The notes under the pieces: generated by a model | Seen by the model: only the letters and a program-made list of their open reading frames with translations | The model's database searches: none | What the model was told of the DNA's origin: nothing | Assembly: GCA_005804885.1 (NCBI GenBank) | Contig: SYOX01000232.1 | Coordinates: forward strand, 1-55,598 | Source: Pseudomonadota bacterium | GTDB lineage: Bacteria; Myxococcota_A; Bradymonadia; Bradymonadales; GCA-2716585 | Direction of reading: 5' to 3' | DNA length: 55,598 nucleotides | Program-made: the position numbers and the translations under genes | Shown: positions 8,102-15,917 of the stretch, one piece after another | How positions within the stretch are numbered: the first letter of the stretch is position 1 | Layout of the letters: each line of letters opens with the position of its first letter

Positions 8102-8509
8102 TCAGGTCGTGGGGTTGAGGGAGATGGAGTAGATCTGGACGGTGTTGCGGTCGCGGCCGAAGTGGAACTTGTAGAGCACGTCGTAGAAGTCGGTGCCGCG
8201 GAAGTAGGAGGTCTCCAGGCGGTTGGTGCCGCGGATCGCCCACTGGATCGTGTAGGAGTGCTCCTTGTCCCGATAGCTCTGGGCGTAGGCTAGCATCTCC
8301 TGGAGCGCGTTGACCTTGTCGAGGCCACGGACGCTGTGGAAGAGGAAGGACTGGTTGTGCTCGGAGTTGATGGTGATGAGGTTGAACGTCACGCCGTTGT
8401 CGACGTTGTTGTACTCGAAGATCGCCTCTGAATCGCGCAGCCCGAGGTGCTCCTTGATCTGGTTCTGAAGCCGGGCGATCTGAATGTGCTCGTTGGTGTC
8501 GTCCCGCAT
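8102..8509 (-). CDS. Conserved-looking cytoplasmic protein of unknown function
   Basis: A 135-residue protein. AAGGTGG precedes the ATG at 8509. It has no signal peptide or membrane segment. Its composition is unusual for this genome: rich in Asn, Phe and Tyr (IFEYNNVDNGVTFNLITINS), which argues against a spurious frame in such GC-rich DNA. It begins with a charged helix (NEHIQIARLQNQIKEHL) and continues with alternating strands, so a small alpha+beta fold is likely. I do not recognise the family. Confidence 0.65.
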   Translation of the reverse strand: MRDDTNEHIQIARLQNQIKEHLGLRDSEAIFEYNNVDNGVTFNLITINSEHNQSFLFHSVRGLDKVNALQEMLAYAQSYRDKEHSYTIQWAIRGTNRLETSYFRGTDFYDVLYKFHFGRDRNTVQIYSISLNPTT

Positions 8510-8914
8510 GAGGCCACCTTGGGCGAGGGTCAGAGATCGAGTTGAGACTAACCACCGTCCTGTTCGAAGGTCAAGCCCGCACACAACCCCTCGCCGACGC
8601 GCGAGCCTGAGCCCCGAACCGACGTGCCTGACGCCCGCCCGACTGGCCGACACGGCGCCCTCGCCTGACCCTCCAGGCCGCCAGGATCCCGCTCGACCTC
8701 AAGCGGTTCGCGGGGAAGCCCGACGCGGACCTGAACTGGCAGCTAAACCACTGCATTCAAATCACTTTTCGCCCATTCGGGGTCGTCTCGACCGACAGGG
8801 GCCGTCCCCTGCTTGACCCTCGGCGCTGTACCCACGTCGGATCGACCGCTACAATCCCGACAGGACGACACCCCAGTGTTCAACCCCGCCAACGCGCCAA
8901 CGCCTGAGAGGATC
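8510..8914. other. Gene-free divergent spacer
   Basis: This 405-bp stretch separates divergently transcribed genes and must hold promoters for both. I see no coding frame I trust. A TACAAT hexamer lies at 8850-8855, about 60 bp before the next start, but I could not find a well-spaced -35 partner. Nothing else stands out. Confidence 0.3.
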
Positions 8915-9085
8915 ATGATCCTGACGCCGCACCGCCTCTCCGTCATCGCCCTCGCGATCACCTGCGCTCACCTGGCCGCCTGCGGCGACCCGACGCCCCC
9001 CCCGATCACCCCGACGAGCTGCCCCACCCCACCCTTCGCCGACGCCGGCCAGACCCTCACGCTGGAGGTCACCGCCGCGCCATGA
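8915..9085 (+). CDS. Short lipoprotein, coupled to an LRR gene
   Basis: A 56-residue peptide with a clear lipoprotein signal: Arg at position 7, a hydrophobic core and HLAAC with the lipid Cys at residue 23. The mature part is only about 34 residues and begins with a Pro/Thr-rich linker (GDPTPPPITPTSCP). GAGAGG lies upstream of the ATG. Its TGA overlaps the ATG of the LRR gene by 4 bp (9082-9085), so translation of the two is probably coupled. This could be a very short membrane-anchored partner, or the shortened remnant of a longer lipoprotein gene. No function can be given. Confidence 0.55.
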   Translation: MILTPHRLSVIALAITCAHLAACGDPTPPPITPTSCPTPPFADAGQTLTLEVTAAP

Positions 9086-10167
9086 CCGACCGCGCCCGCC
9101 TCGCCAGCCTCCGAGAGCTCTTCCAGGGCAAGCCCAGCCCCCAGCGCTGGGCCGAGGCCATGGCGCTGCTCAAGGACTGGCCCTGGATGAGCGTCCAGAT
9201 CGGCATCGATTACGTCGAAGGCCGCGCCGACCGCTGGCCCGACGCCATCCGCGCACAGCCACCCTGGCTCCAATGGGAGGTCGCCCACCCCGTCTGGGCC
9301 CTCGTCCGACACCTCGACCTGCGCCACCAACCCCTCGGCACCCCAGGCGCCATGCGCCTCGCCCGCTCCGAGCGCCTCGCCCGCGTCACCTGGCTCAACC
9401 TCGAAGGCTGCCAGCTCGGCGACGAGGGCCTGGCCGCCCTCCTGACCTCACCCGCCCTGCGACCCCTCCAGCAGCTCCTCATCGCCGACAACAACCTCGG
9501 CCCCGCCGCCGCCGAGGCCCTCGCCAGCGCCACGAGCCTCGCCAGCCTCATCCGCCTCGACCTCTCCCGCAACCCCCTCGGCGACCCGGGCCTGACCGCC
9601 CTGCTGCCCGCGCTCGCCGGCCTGACCCACCTGAACGCCCGACACACCGACCTGACCCGCGCCAGCGCCGAGGCCGCCGCCGACGCGCGCGCCCTGCGCC
9701 GCCTCGTCGCCCTCGATTTTGGTGATAATCACATCGACGCCGAAGGCGCCGCCGCCCTGGCCGCCTCCACCGCCCTGCGCGCCCTGGAGATCCTCCGCCT
9801 GGGCGGCAACCCCCTCGGCGATCCCGGCGCCGAGGCCTTCGCCGACTCACCCTGGCTCCCCAACCTGATCCTGCTCGCCCTCGACCGCTGCCAGATCGGC
9901 CCCGAAGGCGCCGCCGCCCTGGCGCGCTCCCCGCACACCGCGCGCCTCCACCACCTCGACCTGCGCGGCAACCCCATCGACCGACGCTGCGCCCTCGATC
10001 TGCTCGACGACCCCCGCGTACGCGCCCTCAAGACCCTCCGCCTCACCCTCGACGGCCTCGATCTGGACGGCCTCGACGCGCTCGCCGACCACCTCGGCGT
10101 CAACCTGGAGGCCGACGCCGGACAGCCGCCCCTCAAGCCCCCAGGTGACCCCGCAGGAAGGCCGTGA
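9082..10167 (+). CDS. LRR protein, ribonuclease-inhibitor-like, with N-terminal companion module
   Basis: A 361-residue protein without signal peptide. Residues 1-60 form a helical module with PSPQRW near the start and RWPDAIR at its end, seen also in three other LRR proteins of this window. From about residue 75 it is a run of leucine-rich repeats of roughly 24-27 residues with the pattern LxxLdLsxNxlGdxGaxaLA, typical of RNI-like solenoids that bind proteins. About nine repeats are visible. The start overlaps the short lipoprotein upstream by 4 bp. The 3' end overlaps the convergent hydrolase gene by 35 bp. The partner is unknown. Confidence 0.8.
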   Translation: MTDRARLASLRELFQGKPSPQRWAEAMALLKDWPWMSVQIGIDYVEGRADRWPDAIRAQPPWLQWEVAHPVWALVRHLDLRHQPLGTPGAMRLARSERLARVTWLNLEGCQLGDEGLAALLTSPALRPLQQLLIADNNLGPAAAEALASATSLASLIRLDLSRNPLGDPGLTALLPALAGLTHLNARHTDLTRASAEAAADARALRRLVALDFGDNHIDAEGAAALAASTALRALEILRLGGNPLGDPGAEAFADSPWLPNLILLALDRCQIGPEGAAALARSPHTARLHHLDLRGNPIDRRCALDLLDDPRVRALKTLRLTLDGLDLDGLDALADHLGVNLEADAGQPPLKPPGDPAGRP

Positions 10168-11032
10168 AGGACTCCCAGAAGCGCTCACGGATCGCGTCGC
10201 GCTCCATCAGGATCTCGTGCTCCGCGTCGCTGATCGTCACCAGCGTCACGTCCGGCGCCATCGCGGCGAAGGCGTGACAGGCCCTGTTGTCCACGCGCTG
10301 ATCCTGACCCGCGCACACCAGCAACACCGGCACCTCCACCCCCCGCGCGTAGCTCGGCTCCATCAACACCGCCATCGAGGCCATCGCCGCGTTGAGCCAC
10401 CCGATCGTCATGCCCCCGACCGCCAGCCGCGGATCGTCCCGAACGAGCCGACATGCGCGCCGGAAGCGCTCCGGATCTCGCGTGACCCTGTTGCTGAAGA
10501 AGCGCCTGTCCCGCAACCCATAGTCTCCGTCCGACGCGTAGCGCCCCCCCAAGCCCACGACCACCGCGCTCGACACCAGGATCCCCAGCGCCTTGTTCGG
10601 GATCGGCGCATTCACCCCGAGCATCGGCGCGGTGAACACCCCAAGGTCAAAAACCCCAGGGTGCTCGCGCAGATAGCGCAGGCCAACGTGACCCCCCATC
10701 GAGTGCCCCACGAGGATCATCGGCCCAGGGACCGGCCTGACGACCACCTCGATGAAGCGCGCCAGATCGCCGAGGTAATCGTCGAAGTCGTCGATGTGAC
10801 CCTTGTGCCCGTTCTCCAGCGACCGCGTCGAGAGCCCCTGCCCGCGCCAGTCAAAGGTCCACACCTCGAAGCCCATCAACCCAAGCTCCCAGATCACCTC
10901 CTCGTACTTCTCGATGAACTCCGTCCGGCCATGAAGGAGCACCGCCGTGCCGCGCGGCTCCTGGGTCCGCAAGGCGGCGTGGGCGTAGCGAATCTGAACA
11001 CCAGGGAGCGGGCTGAAGGTCCCGAAGTCCAC
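10133..11032 (-). CDS. Alpha/beta hydrolase, monoacylglycerol lipase/lysophospholipase-like
   Basis: A 299-residue cytoplasmic serine hydrolase of the Hydrolase_4 group, of normal length. Motifs: oxyanion loop VLLHGRTEFIEKY, the DWRGQGLS signature (about residues 61-68) typical of PldB/monoglyceride lipases, nucleophile elbow GHSMGGH with Ser111, the acid in CAGQDQRVDN and the catalytic His in DAEHEILME. Such enzymes release fatty acids from mono- or lysolipids. It is a singleton. Its end runs 35 bp into the convergent LRR gene. The stretch 11033-11177 upstream presumably carries its promoter. Confidence 0.88.
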   Translation of the reverse strand: MDFGTFSPLPGVQIRYAHAALRTQEPRGTAVLLHGRTEFIEKYEEVIWELGLMGFEVWTFDWRGQGLSTRSLENGHKGHIDDFDDYLGDLARFIEVVVRPVPGPMILVGHSMGGHVGLRYLREHPGVFDLGVFTAPMLGVNAPIPNKALGILVSSAVVVGLGGRYASDGDYGLRDRRFFSNRVTRDPERFRRACRLVRDDPRLAVGGMTIGWLNAAMASMAVLMEPSYARGVEVPVLLVCAGQDQRVDNRACHAFAAMAPDVTLVTISDAEHEILMERDAIRERFWESFTAFLRGHLGA

Positions 11033-11177
11033 GATTGAACCTCAATACAGAAGTAATCCACCCATCCTCGCCATGATGACAGGTCCATCGACCCTCGCCA
11101 ACAGCCCCCGCGCCAAAAATCAGCGCCACACCCTCGACACCACCCCGCCCCCGACCGGCGCCCTCCGGATGGACCGG

Positions 11178-11279
11178 CGGGGTCGGCGCGAGGTCTGGGA
11201 TCAGGGGGCGACGGTGACGGGGATGGCGTTCAGGGCGCAGTTGCCCGAGAGCGGATCGAGGACCTGCTCGTCGGTCAGG
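11178..11279. repeat. Left 102-bp direct repeat (copy of oxidoreductase 3' end)
   Basis: Identical base for base to 12353-12454. Bases 11201-11279 correspond to the last 26 codons and stop of the oxidoreductase gene on the minus strand. The same copy supplies the TGA stop (11275-11277) of the inserted nucleotidyltransferase gene. Confidence 0.95.
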
Positions 11280-11787
11280 TCTGCGCCAACGCTTGCTGAG
11301 CAAGACGACTGAAGACGGGAAGGTGCTCGGGGGCGTGTCGCCTGAACCACTCGCTCACCTCGATGATGTCCATACCAGCACGCACGAGGTGCTCAATGTC
11401 GGCGTGATCCTGAGCGCGCCCGGCCCGAAGCTTCATCAACACCAGAACCTCAAGCGGGACGATGGGCACCGCTCCTGGCTGCGGGAGGTCAAGCGCCGCA
11501 GCCAGGAGCGGATCGTCAGGGAGCGCGGCCAGCAGATCAATGACCCCAACGGAGATCACCGAGGCCAGCTCTTCTCTGAAGGTCATCACCGGCGCGGTCG
11601 TGACGAAGGCCTCCACACCGACGATGAAGTCCACGTCCTTCGTCGCACGCGGATGACCGTAGTGTCCCACCGCCAAACCCCCGACCAGCGCGTGAGGCAC
11701 CCCCAGCTCTCTGAGGCGATCGGAGGTCTCAAAGGCGTTGAGCAGCACCCTGGCCGCGACGACTTGTTCCAGCTCTTCCCAACTCAT
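11275..11787 (-). CDS. Nucleotidyltransferase, AbiEii/DUF6036-like, putative toxin
   Basis: A 170-residue cytoplasmic protein of the nucleotidyltransferase superfamily. The active-site pattern is visible: Gly36-Gly37 (LVGGLAV), Arg47, Thr49, then Asp51 and Asp53 (RATKDVDFIVG). A third acid may lie in the central strand. This layout is shared with AbiEii/MNT-type toxins, which transfer nucleotides to tRNA or protein, and with DUF6036 proteins. It starts within the end of the HigA-like gene (4-bp ATGA overlap), the usual arrangement of an antitoxin-first pair. Its stop codon lies in the flanking direct repeat, i.e. in sequence of the neighbouring gene. Toxicity is an inference. Confidence 0.75.
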   Translation of the reverse strand: MSWEELEQVVAARVLLNAFETSDRLRELGVPHALVGGLAVGHYGHPRATKDVDFIVGVEAFVTTAPVMTFREELASVISVGVIDLLAALPDDPLLAAALDLPQPGAVPIVPLEVLVLMKLRAGRAQDHADIEHLVRAGMDIIEVSEWFRRHAPEHLPVFSRLAQQALAQT

Positions 11788-12269
11788 CCGGGTTTGCTGA
11801 TCCAGGCGTGTTGTCCATTTTCATGGACGACGTGAATGTGTTGGGCAGGCGCCGGCGCGGGGGTCGCTTCGGCCAGGGCGCGTAGACGCGACAGCATCGC
11901 CGGGCTCATGCGCGCGACAGGGTCTTTGAGCGGGCGCGGGCTGCGCTCAAGGCGCTGGGCTCCAGCAGGGCCGACCAGGAAGCCGCGGGGGTCTGCCGGC
12001 GCGATGTGCGGGATCGTGGGCTGGATCTGCGCCAACTCCCAGGCCGCCTGCAGGGACATCCAGAACTCAGGCTCCATCATCAGGTAGGCGCCCAGCCTCG
12101 CAGCGGTATCGGCCGTAATGCGCCGACGGCCAGAGAGGATCTCCGAGACGCGCGATCGAGGCATCCCCGTGGCACGCGAGAGCTGGCTCGCCGAGATCTC
12201 CAGCGGCTCCAGAAATCGCTTCTGGAGATAGGCCCCGGGGTGCTGCTCAGGGTGCTTCCAGCTCGACAT
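11784..12269 (-). CDS. HigA/VapI-family XRE regulator with a C-terminal extension, putative antitoxin
   Basis: A 161-residue protein. A run of G just before the ATG at 12269 supports this start over the upstream ATG at 12287. Residues 8-75 match HigA antitoxins: HPGAYLQKRFLEPLEIS, the helix-turn-helix QLSRATGMPRSRVSEILSG (about 29-47), and the following LGAYLMMEPEFWMSLQ. The family is usually about 100 residues and paired with a RelE-like HigB. Here no HigB is present; instead there are about 70 extra C-terminal residues and an overlapping nucleotidyltransferase gene. It probably represses its own promoter (12317-12352) and neutralises the downstream protein. Confidence 0.8.
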   Translation of the reverse strand: MSSWKHPEQHPGAYLQKRFLEPLEISASQLSRATGMPRSRVSEILSGRRRITADTAARLGAYLMMEPEFWMSLQAAWELAQIQPTIPHIAPADPRGFLVGPAGAQRLERSPRPLKDPVARMSPAMLSRLRALAEATPAPAPAQHIHVVHENGQHAWISKPG

Positions 12270-12316
12270 GTCGTGTCCCCCCCCCATGGTCTGACGCGAG
12301 GCGTGTTCTGCCTCAC

Positions 12317-12352
12317 AGGACAAATAGTAGTCCTTGGGACACGGGGCAGCAA
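12317..12352 (-). promoter_or_regulatory. Promoter and likely autoregulatory operator of the islet
   Basis: On the minus strand, TTGCTG (12347-12352), 17-bp spacer, TACTAT (12324-12329). The -10 is embedded in an inverted repeat AGGAC (12317-12321) N8 GTCCT (12330-12334), as expected for a HigA-type repressor site. The -35 ends exactly at the edge of the right 102-bp repeat. Confidence 0.6.
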
Positions 12353-12454
12353 CGGGGTCGGCGCGAGGTCTGGGATCAGGGGGCGACGGTGACGGGGATG
12401 GCGTTCAGGGCGCAGTTGCCCGAGAGCGGATCGAGGACCTGCTCGTCGGTCAGG
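12353..12454. repeat. Right 102-bp direct repeat (native oxidoreductase 3' end)
   Basis: Identical to 11178-11279. Contiguous with the intact oxidoreductase gene, whose TGA is at 12376-12378. Confidence 0.95.
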
Positions 12455-14571
12455 GTGTTGGAGTTGACGCCGGGGTGCTCGGCGGCCACGCGCAGGGCGG
12501 CGCCGGGCAGGCCGTGGCCCCAGCCGTGGGGGAGGCTGACGACGCCGGGCATCAGGTCTTCGGTGATCTCGACCGGGGCGCGCACCTGGCCGACGCGGGA
12601 GGCGATGGTGGCCTCGGCGCCCTCGCCAAGGCCCAGGCGGGCGGCGTCGTCGGGGTGGATCTGGAGGGTGCAGCGGCCCTTGCCTCGGACGAGGGGGGTC
12701 AGGTTGTGCATCCACGAGTTGTTCGAGCGCAGGTGCCGTCGGCCGATGAGCAGGAGTCCGGGGGAGGGCTCGTCGAGGGCGGCGGCGAGCCGGGGCAGAT
12801 CGGCGACGATGGGCGCGGGGGTCAGCTCGACGAGGCCCGAGGGGGTGTCCAGCAGTTGGGGAAGGCGAGGGAGGAGAGGGCCGAGATCGACACCGTGGGG
12901 GTGGGCGCGCAGGGTGTCGAGGCTCATGCCCTGGGCGGCGTAGGCGCCGGAGCGCAGCAGGGCGTCGAGGACGCGCTCGGGGCCTTCGGCCTCGGGCAGC
13001 GCGGCCATGATCTCGGGGAGGGGTTGGCCGAAGAGGGGGGAGGCGGGGTCGGCGGCGGCGCGCTGGAGGACGAAGGAGAGGATGAGGCCGTCGACGAGCG
13101 CGGGGTCGGCGGCGGCGCCCTGGCCGCTGACGATCAGCGCCAGGCGGGCGAGGATCTCGTGCTCAGGGGGGCCCTCGGGGGCGAAGATGGGCGGGGAGTA
13201 GTTGGCGACGTTGCGGACGGCCAGATCGTAGAAGGCGGCGTCGTAGTGTCCGCGGGCCAGGGGGGAGGGGGGCGGGAGGATGACGTCGGCGTGGCGGGTG
13301 GTCTCATTGAGGTAGAGGTCGACGCTGACCATGAAGTCCAGGGCGGCCAGCGCGGCGTCGAGGCGGTCGGCGTTGGGGTTGGACAGGGCGGGGTTGCCGG
13401 CGACGGTCACGAGGGCGCGCAGCTGCCCTGGGCCTGGGGTGAGGATCTCGTCGGTGAGGGTGGCGGCGGGCAGCTCGCCGTTGACCTCGGGCAGGGATCG
13501 GGCGCGGCTTGACCAGCGGCCGGTGGCGAAGCCGCGGCCGCCGGGGGTGGCGCTCTGGCGGGCGTGGGCGGACAGGGGGAACATGACCCCGCCGGGGCGG
13601 TCGAGGTTGCCGGTCAGGGCGTTGAGCAGATCGGCGGCCCAGGAGGCCAGCGTCCCGAAGGGGGCCGCGTGAGCGCCGAGGCGGCCGTAGACCGCGGCCC
13701 TCGGCGCGGCGGCGAGCTGCCGGGCGATCCGGCGCGTGGTGGCCGCGTCGATCCCGCAATGGGCGGCGACGGCCTCGGGCGAGAAGGGGGCCAGCAGCGC
13801 GGGCAGCGCGTCGAGGCCCGAGAGGTGGGGCCGCAGCGCGCCGGGGTCGACCAGCCCCTCGTCGAAGAGGGCGTGGGCCAGGGCGACCAGGAGGTGGGCG
13901 TCGGCGCCGGGGCGGATGAAGAGGTGCTCGTCGGCGCGCTTCGCGGTGCGGGTGCGGCGGGGATCGACGACGACGAGGCGGCCGCCGCGCGCGCGCAAGT
14001 CCTTGAGGCGGCTGGGGAAATCCGGCGCGGTGCACAGGCTGCCGTTGGAGTCCATGGGGTTGGCGCCGAGCATCAGGAGGAAGTCCGTGCGGTCGAGGTC
14101 GGGCACGGGGATGAGGCCGGGGCCGCCGAACATCAGCCCGCAGGAGACGTGGCGCGGCATCTGGTCGATGGTGCTGGCCGAGAAGACATTGCGGGTCCCC
14201 ATCGCCTTGATCAGCGGTCGCAGGTAGAAGAGGCCAGCCATGTTGTGGACGTTGGGGTTGCCCAGGTAGATCCCGAGGGCCTCGCGGTCGCCAGCCGCCA
14301 GGATCGGGGCGAGCCCCGCCTCGACGACCTTGAAGGCCTCCTCCCAGGACACCTCGACGTGCCGGCCATCGCGGCGCACGAGCGGCCGGCGCAGCCTGTC
14401 CGGGTCCTCGTGCAGATCCTTGAGGGCGTGGCCCTTGGGGCACATGAAGCCCCGGCTGAAGACGTCGTCCTCGTCGGCGCGGATCTCGACGATGGCGCCG
14501 CCCTCGTCGGTGGTGATCTTCAGGCCGCAGGTGGCCTCGCACAGCGAGCAGGTTCGGATCCAGGTCTGCAT
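12376..14571 (-). CDS. Molybdopterin-dependent oxidoreductase (DMSO reductase/formate dehydrogenase superfamily)
   Basis: A 731-residue enzyme with AAGGAG upstream of the ATG. The N-terminus carries a 4Fe-4S cluster motif: Cys8, Cys11, Cys15 and Cys44 (CSLCEATC...FMCPKG). Then follow the molybdopterin-guanine-dinucleotide domains (YLGNPNVHN, LGANPMDSNGS, VVDPRRTRTA) and the C-terminal cofactor-binding domain (RSNNSWMHN, IHPDDAARLG, LPHGWGHG). There is no Tat signal, so it should act in the cytoplasm. The group includes formate dehydrogenases, acetylene hydratase-like and uncharacterised oxidoreductases; no partner subunits are nearby, so the substrate is open. Its 3' end is duplicated at the far side of the toxin-antitoxin islet. 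Confidence 0.88.
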   Translation of the reverse strand: MQTWIRTCSLCEATCGLKITTDEGGAIVEIRADEDDVFSRGFMCPKGHALKDLHEDPDRLRRPLVRRDGRHVEVSWEEAFKVVEAGLAPILAAGDREALGIYLGNPNVHNMAGLFYLRPLIKAMGTRNVFSASTIDQMPRHVSCGLMFGGPGLIPVPDLDRTDFLLMLGANPMDSNGSLCTAPDFPSRLKDLRARGGRLVVVDPRRTRTAKRADEHLFIRPGADAHLLVALAHALFDEGLVDPGALRPHLSGLDALPALLAPFSPEAVAAHCGIDAATTRRIARQLAAAPRAAVYGRLGAHAAPFGTLASWAADLLNALTGNLDRPGGVMFPLSAHARQSATPGGRGFATGRWSSRARSLPEVNGELPAATLTDEILTPGPGQLRALVTVAGNPALSNPNADRLDAALAALDFMVSVDLYLNETTRHADVILPPPSPLARGHYDAAFYDLAVRNVANYSPPIFAPEGPPEHEILARLALIVSGQGAAADPALVDGLILSFVLQRAAADPASPLFGQPLPEIMAALPEAEGPERVLDALLRSGAYAAQGMSLDTLRAHPHGVDLGPLLPRLPQLLDTPSGLVELTPAPIVADLPRLAAALDEPSPGLLLIGRRHLRSNNSWMHNLTPLVRGKGRCTLQIHPDDAARLGLGEGAEATIASRVGQVRAPVEITEDLMPGVVSLPHGWGHGLPGAALRVAAEHPGVNSNTLTDEQVLDPLSGNCALNAIPVTVAP

Positions 14572-14582
14572 GATCGCTCCTT

Positions 14583-14697
14583 GAGGGTCGAGGTCAGGTC
14601 AGCCCGCTCGACGTCCGCCCTCTTCAAGTGGCTGTCCTCGTTGATGAATTCGGGAGGAGGGTCGAGGTCAGGGTCAGCCCGCTCAATGTCCGCCCTC
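14583..14697. repeat. ~40-bp direct repeat around the LOG gene stop codon
   Basis: GAGGGTCGAGGTCA...GGTCAGCCCGCTC...GTCCGCCCTC occurs at 14583-14622 and 14657-14697. The second copy contains the TGA of the LOG-family gene (14683-14685); the first lies just upstream of the oxidoreductase start and forms part of its leader. Confidence 0.75.
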
Positions 14698-15822
14698 GAC
14701 GTAGGGGACAGGGGGGTGCGCCTCGATGAAGGCCACGATCGCGTCCGGGTCGTCCTCCAGCGCGAGCATGTCCGCGTACTGCCGCTCGCCCGCGAGGCGC
14801 TGGACGAGGCCATAGACGGGCTTGTCGACGGTCCAGTAGTCCCGGTCGAGGAAGACCATGGGGCTGACGACCTCGAAGGTGCCGTAATGGTTCTGGGCCG
14901 CGTCCATGAAGACCTCCTGGATCGTCCCGGCGCTGCCCGGCGCGTAGATCACGCCGTGCTTCGCGATCGCCAGCAGGCCGTCCTCGCGCAGGCTGTTGGA
15001 GAAATACTTGGCGATGTGGGTCGAGAACTGGTTGGTCGGCTCGTGCCCGTAGAACCAGGTCGGGATCGCCAGGCTCTCGCCCCCCTGCGGGTGAGCGTCG
15101 AGCACCTCATAGCCCTTCTCGAGGTAGCCCGGCATCCGGAAGGAGGGCACCTGCGACAGCACCTCGATCGCCCCCTCCAGCGCCGCGTCCTCGGAGGGCG
15201 CGAACCACGCCCCCAGGTTCCCCGCCTCCATCACCCCCGGCCCGCCGCCCGTCGCCACGAAGTACCCTCGCCGGGTCAACGACCGCGCCATCCGGGCCAC
15301 CTGCGCGTAGATCGTCTCGCCGCGCGCCACCGCGTGCCCGCCCATGATCGCCACCACCCGGCGCGGGGCGCCCACGCCCGTGAGCAGATCGTCGAGCGCG
15401 TCGTCGACCCCGTGGTCATGGAGCCGCTGCGCCAGCGCCTCCATGATCGGGACCGGGCCGGGCGCGTTCTTGTGGCGCTGGAAGTGCGCGTAGATGTGGC
15501 TGTCCAGGGCGTCGCGCTCGAAGCTGCCCGGCACGCCGCGCTGATAGCCCGCCATCAGCTCCGCCAGCGTATAGAGCCCCGATCGATAAGCCTTGTAGGG
15601 CAACCCCCCCAAGGCCGGGAAGATCGTCGCTCCCCCCGCCATAGCGTGCGCCGTCACCCGGTCGCCCAGCCGCCCGCCCAGGAAGACCGCCCCCCGGACC
15701 GACACCCCGCACACCCGCTCGGCCTCCCCCCTCAGATCCAGCCCCTGGACGACCACGCCCTCCAAACCCCCGTAGGCCTCGATGTGCGCCACCAGCGCCT
15801 CGATCGACTCAATCTCCAGCAT
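14683..15822 (-). CDS. LOG-family (lysine decarboxylase-like fold) nucleotide hydrolase-type protein
   Basis: A 379-residue cytoplasmic protein; a G-rich site precedes the ATG at 15822. The C-terminal two thirds hold the LOG fold: VVAIMGGHAVARGE (about 165-178), TGGGPGVMEAGNLGA (the GGGxGxMEA motif), and YAPGSAGTIQEVF in place of the classic PGGxGTxxE, with the catalytic Glu kept. LOG proteins cleave the N-glycosidic bond of nucleoside monophosphates; in bacteria this includes PpnN and cytokinin-activating enzymes. The N-terminal 130 residues resemble the extension of longer members. The Gly-to-Ser/Ala change in the loop is a point of caution. The oxidoreductase gene follows on the same strand after 111 bp. 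Confidence 0.78.
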   Translation of the reverse strand: MLEIESIEALVAHIEAYGGLEGVVVQGLDLRGEAERVCGVSVRGAVFLGGRLGDRVTAHAMAGGATIFPALGGLPYKAYRSGLYTLAELMAGYQRGVPGSFERDALDSHIYAHFQRHKNAPGPVPIMEALAQRLHDHGVDDALDDLLTGVGAPRRVVAIMGGHAVARGETIYAQVARMARSLTRRGYFVATGGGPGVMEAGNLGAWFAPSEDAALEGAIEVLSQVPSFRMPGYLEKGYEVLDAHPQGGESLAIPTWFYGHEPTNQFSTHIAKYFSNSLREDGLLAIAKHGVIYAPGSAGTIQEVFMDAAQNHYGTFEVVSPMVFLDRDYWTVDKPVYGLVQRLAGERQYADMLALEDDPDAIVAFIEAHPPVPYVEGGH

Positions 15823-15917
15823 CCCGCCCCCTCGCCCCCCCAACCTCACCCCAACCCATCACTTCTACTCTGCCCTCGCCTCGCCCGCCACCCCGCACTC
15901 CACCTCCTGTCCCCCGA

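Larger units (their letters stand above)
11178..12454. mobile_element. Toxin-antitoxin islet bounded by 102-bp direct repeats
   Basis: A 1073-bp unique segment (11280-12352) holding an HigA-like regulator and a nucleotidyltransferase, with its own promoter, lies between two identical 102-bp repeats exactly 1175 bp apart. The right repeat is the native 3' end of the molybdopterin oxidoreductase gene plus 23 bp downstream; the left repeat is a displaced copy. No transposase or integrase is present, so if mobile it moved by homologous recombination or with help in trans. Confidence 0.55.

Noticed and set aside
9082..10167. Assigning the N-terminal module to TIGR02996
   Set aside because: The RLVYADWL-type signature of that domain is not visible, so I describe it as a separate companion module pending a profile search.
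11073..11312. Small plus-strand frame over the left 102-bp repeat
   Set aside because: It is antisense to the duplicated oxidoreductase 3' end and overlaps the nucleotidyltransferase end; no start signal or family.
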